From assembly GCA_019314005.1 (NCBI GenBank), contig JAFDAE010000157.1:1-14491 (forward strand): DNA of 14,491 bases, in the 5' to 3' direction. A model generated the notes under the pieces. The model was not told the origin of the DNA and ran no database searches. It saw nothing but the letters and a program-made list of their open reading frames with translations. Below, piece after piece: positions 14,019-14,491 of the stretch (within the stretch, counting starts at the first letter, position 1; every line of letters starts with the position of its first letter). This DNA comes from Deltaproteobacteria bacterium. Its GTDB lineage: Bacteria > Desulfobacterota > Desulfobacteria > C00003060 > C00003106. The position numbers and the translations under genes are program-made.

Positions 14019-14221
14019 ACTTTTAACAGTCTTTATTTTTTTGTTCTGTCATTGACAACTCGGCAACCCAACCACTTTACTTCAATCCCAAGGCTTCCGA
14101 TTCTTTAAGGGATATATCCCAACCATTGCAACCATTGACAATGTCACTAAGAAGTGAGAAATATATTATATAGGAATAGTGCACCAAAGGTCTCGAATAG
14201 TCATAGGATGAATGAAATAAT
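14019..14221. other. Non-coding spacer before the sensor gene
   Basis: No gene is seen between the MITE-like element and 14222 (with the element, about 360 bases are gene-free). It contains a perfect 12-bp palindrome GGGATATATCCC (14109-14120) and a TTGACA at 14135-14140. The A+T-rich TATATTATATAGG stretch (14162-14174) lies about 21 bases after it, so any sigma-70 promoter here has imperfect spacing. Confidence 0.5.
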
Positions 14222-14491
14222 ATGAGCTTAAAGATGAGCTTAAAAGAAAAATTATATCATTTCCTTTTTGGTCACATGACACTAAAGCCCAAATTAGTGT
14301 TGGGCATGAGTTTTATTCTGATTATTGTAATGTCGGTGTTCACCTATTTTGACGTTGTTTACCACCAAGACTCTTTCCTTGAACAAACCGAAATGATGAT
14401 CTCAGAGATCACTGACACCGTAGTAAAGAGCATAGAGTACCCCATGCTCGACGGTGAGATGGAGCAGGTACAGGCAATCCTTGAAAGATTA
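14222..14491 (+). CDS. N-terminus of a membrane sensor protein (probably histidine kinase or chemotaxis-type receptor), truncated by window end
   Basis: Ninety codons are visible and the frame is open to the last base. A basic N-terminus is followed by one membrane helix (LVLGMSFILIIVMSVFTYF, about residues 24-42). Then begins an extracytoplasmic domain, DSFLEQTEMMISEITDTVVK and IEYPMLDGEMEQVQAILERL. The last segment resembles the periplasmic sensor regions of deltaproteobacterial HAMP-containing histidine kinases, but no kinase or receptor domain is in the window, so the class is inferred. The first 24 bases are a 12-bp in-frame direct repeat giving MSLKMSLK, so ATGs at 14222 and 14234 are both possible; AGGA (14205-14208) is 13 bases before the first. 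Confidence 0.7.
   Translation, partial: MSLKMSLKEKLYHFLFGHMTLKPKLVLGMSFILIIVMSVFTYFDVVYHQDSFLEQTEMMISEITDTVVKSIEYPMLDGEMEQVQAILERL

Noticed and set aside
13890..14108. Open frame of 72 codons on the + strand
   Set aside because: It lies across the MITE-like element and the following spacer, is built from its inverted repeats, and has no ribosome binding site or recognisable protein pattern.

Overview
The window looks like a chromosomal segment of an anaerobic, sulfate-reducing bacterium of the Desulfobacterota (former Deltaproteobacteria). The main reason is the dsrK-J-O-P order at the left edge, the 3' part of the DsrMKJOP membrane complex that links the quinone pool to dissimilatory sulfite reduction. 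A CHASE2 adenylate/guanylate cyclase, a ThiD-ThiN fusion and many small intergenic repeats fit the same group. The assignment rests on gene content read by eye, not on a database search. No rRNA, tRNA, CRISPR array or full-length transposase gene was seen.

Layout. (1) 1-3327: end of the dsr operon on the + strand, with stop/start overlaps between dsrK/dsrJ and dsrJ/dsrO, closed by a hairpin terminator. (2) 3400-4568: a small Cys-rich protein (- strand) and an unrecognised 250-residue protein (+ strand), separated by a divergent spacer with a perfect 20-bp palindrome. (3) 4562-4713: a patchwork of short-period repeats and hairpins, then yraN-rsmI (+, overlapping). (4) Convergent to these, a - strand cluster read right to left: CHASE2-cyclase, mlaE-type permease, greA, rpoZ, ttcA. 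(5) From 10.9 kb, + strand thiamin genes: thiD-thiN fusion, then thiC, which is interrupted by a frameshift with an apparent loss of about 11-12 codons. (6) At the right edge, the N-terminus of a membrane sensor protein.

The most unusual content is between the genes. Two copies of one MITE-like element (7561-7654 and about 13868-14018) share a terminal segment that matches at 30 of 34 positions, and both sit at the 3' end of a gene. The first has a perfect 7-bp target-site duplication (AAAACAT). It landed in the stop codon of the mlaE-type gene and supplied a new stop, so the protein is unchanged. A later exact 75-bp (25-codon) tandem duplication copied the end of that gene together with 10 bp of the element. 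Short-period arrays (7, 8 and 10 bp) occur in three spacers; the one before thiC is folded into a roughly 190-bp inverted-repeat structure.

Functionally, the dsr genes serve energy metabolism. yraN, rsmI, ttcA, rpoZ and greA are housekeeping genes for nucleic-acid handling, rRNA/tRNA modification and transcription. If the thiC break is real, the thiD-thiN gene would act in salvage of hydroxymethylpyrimidine rather than in full de novo synthesis.
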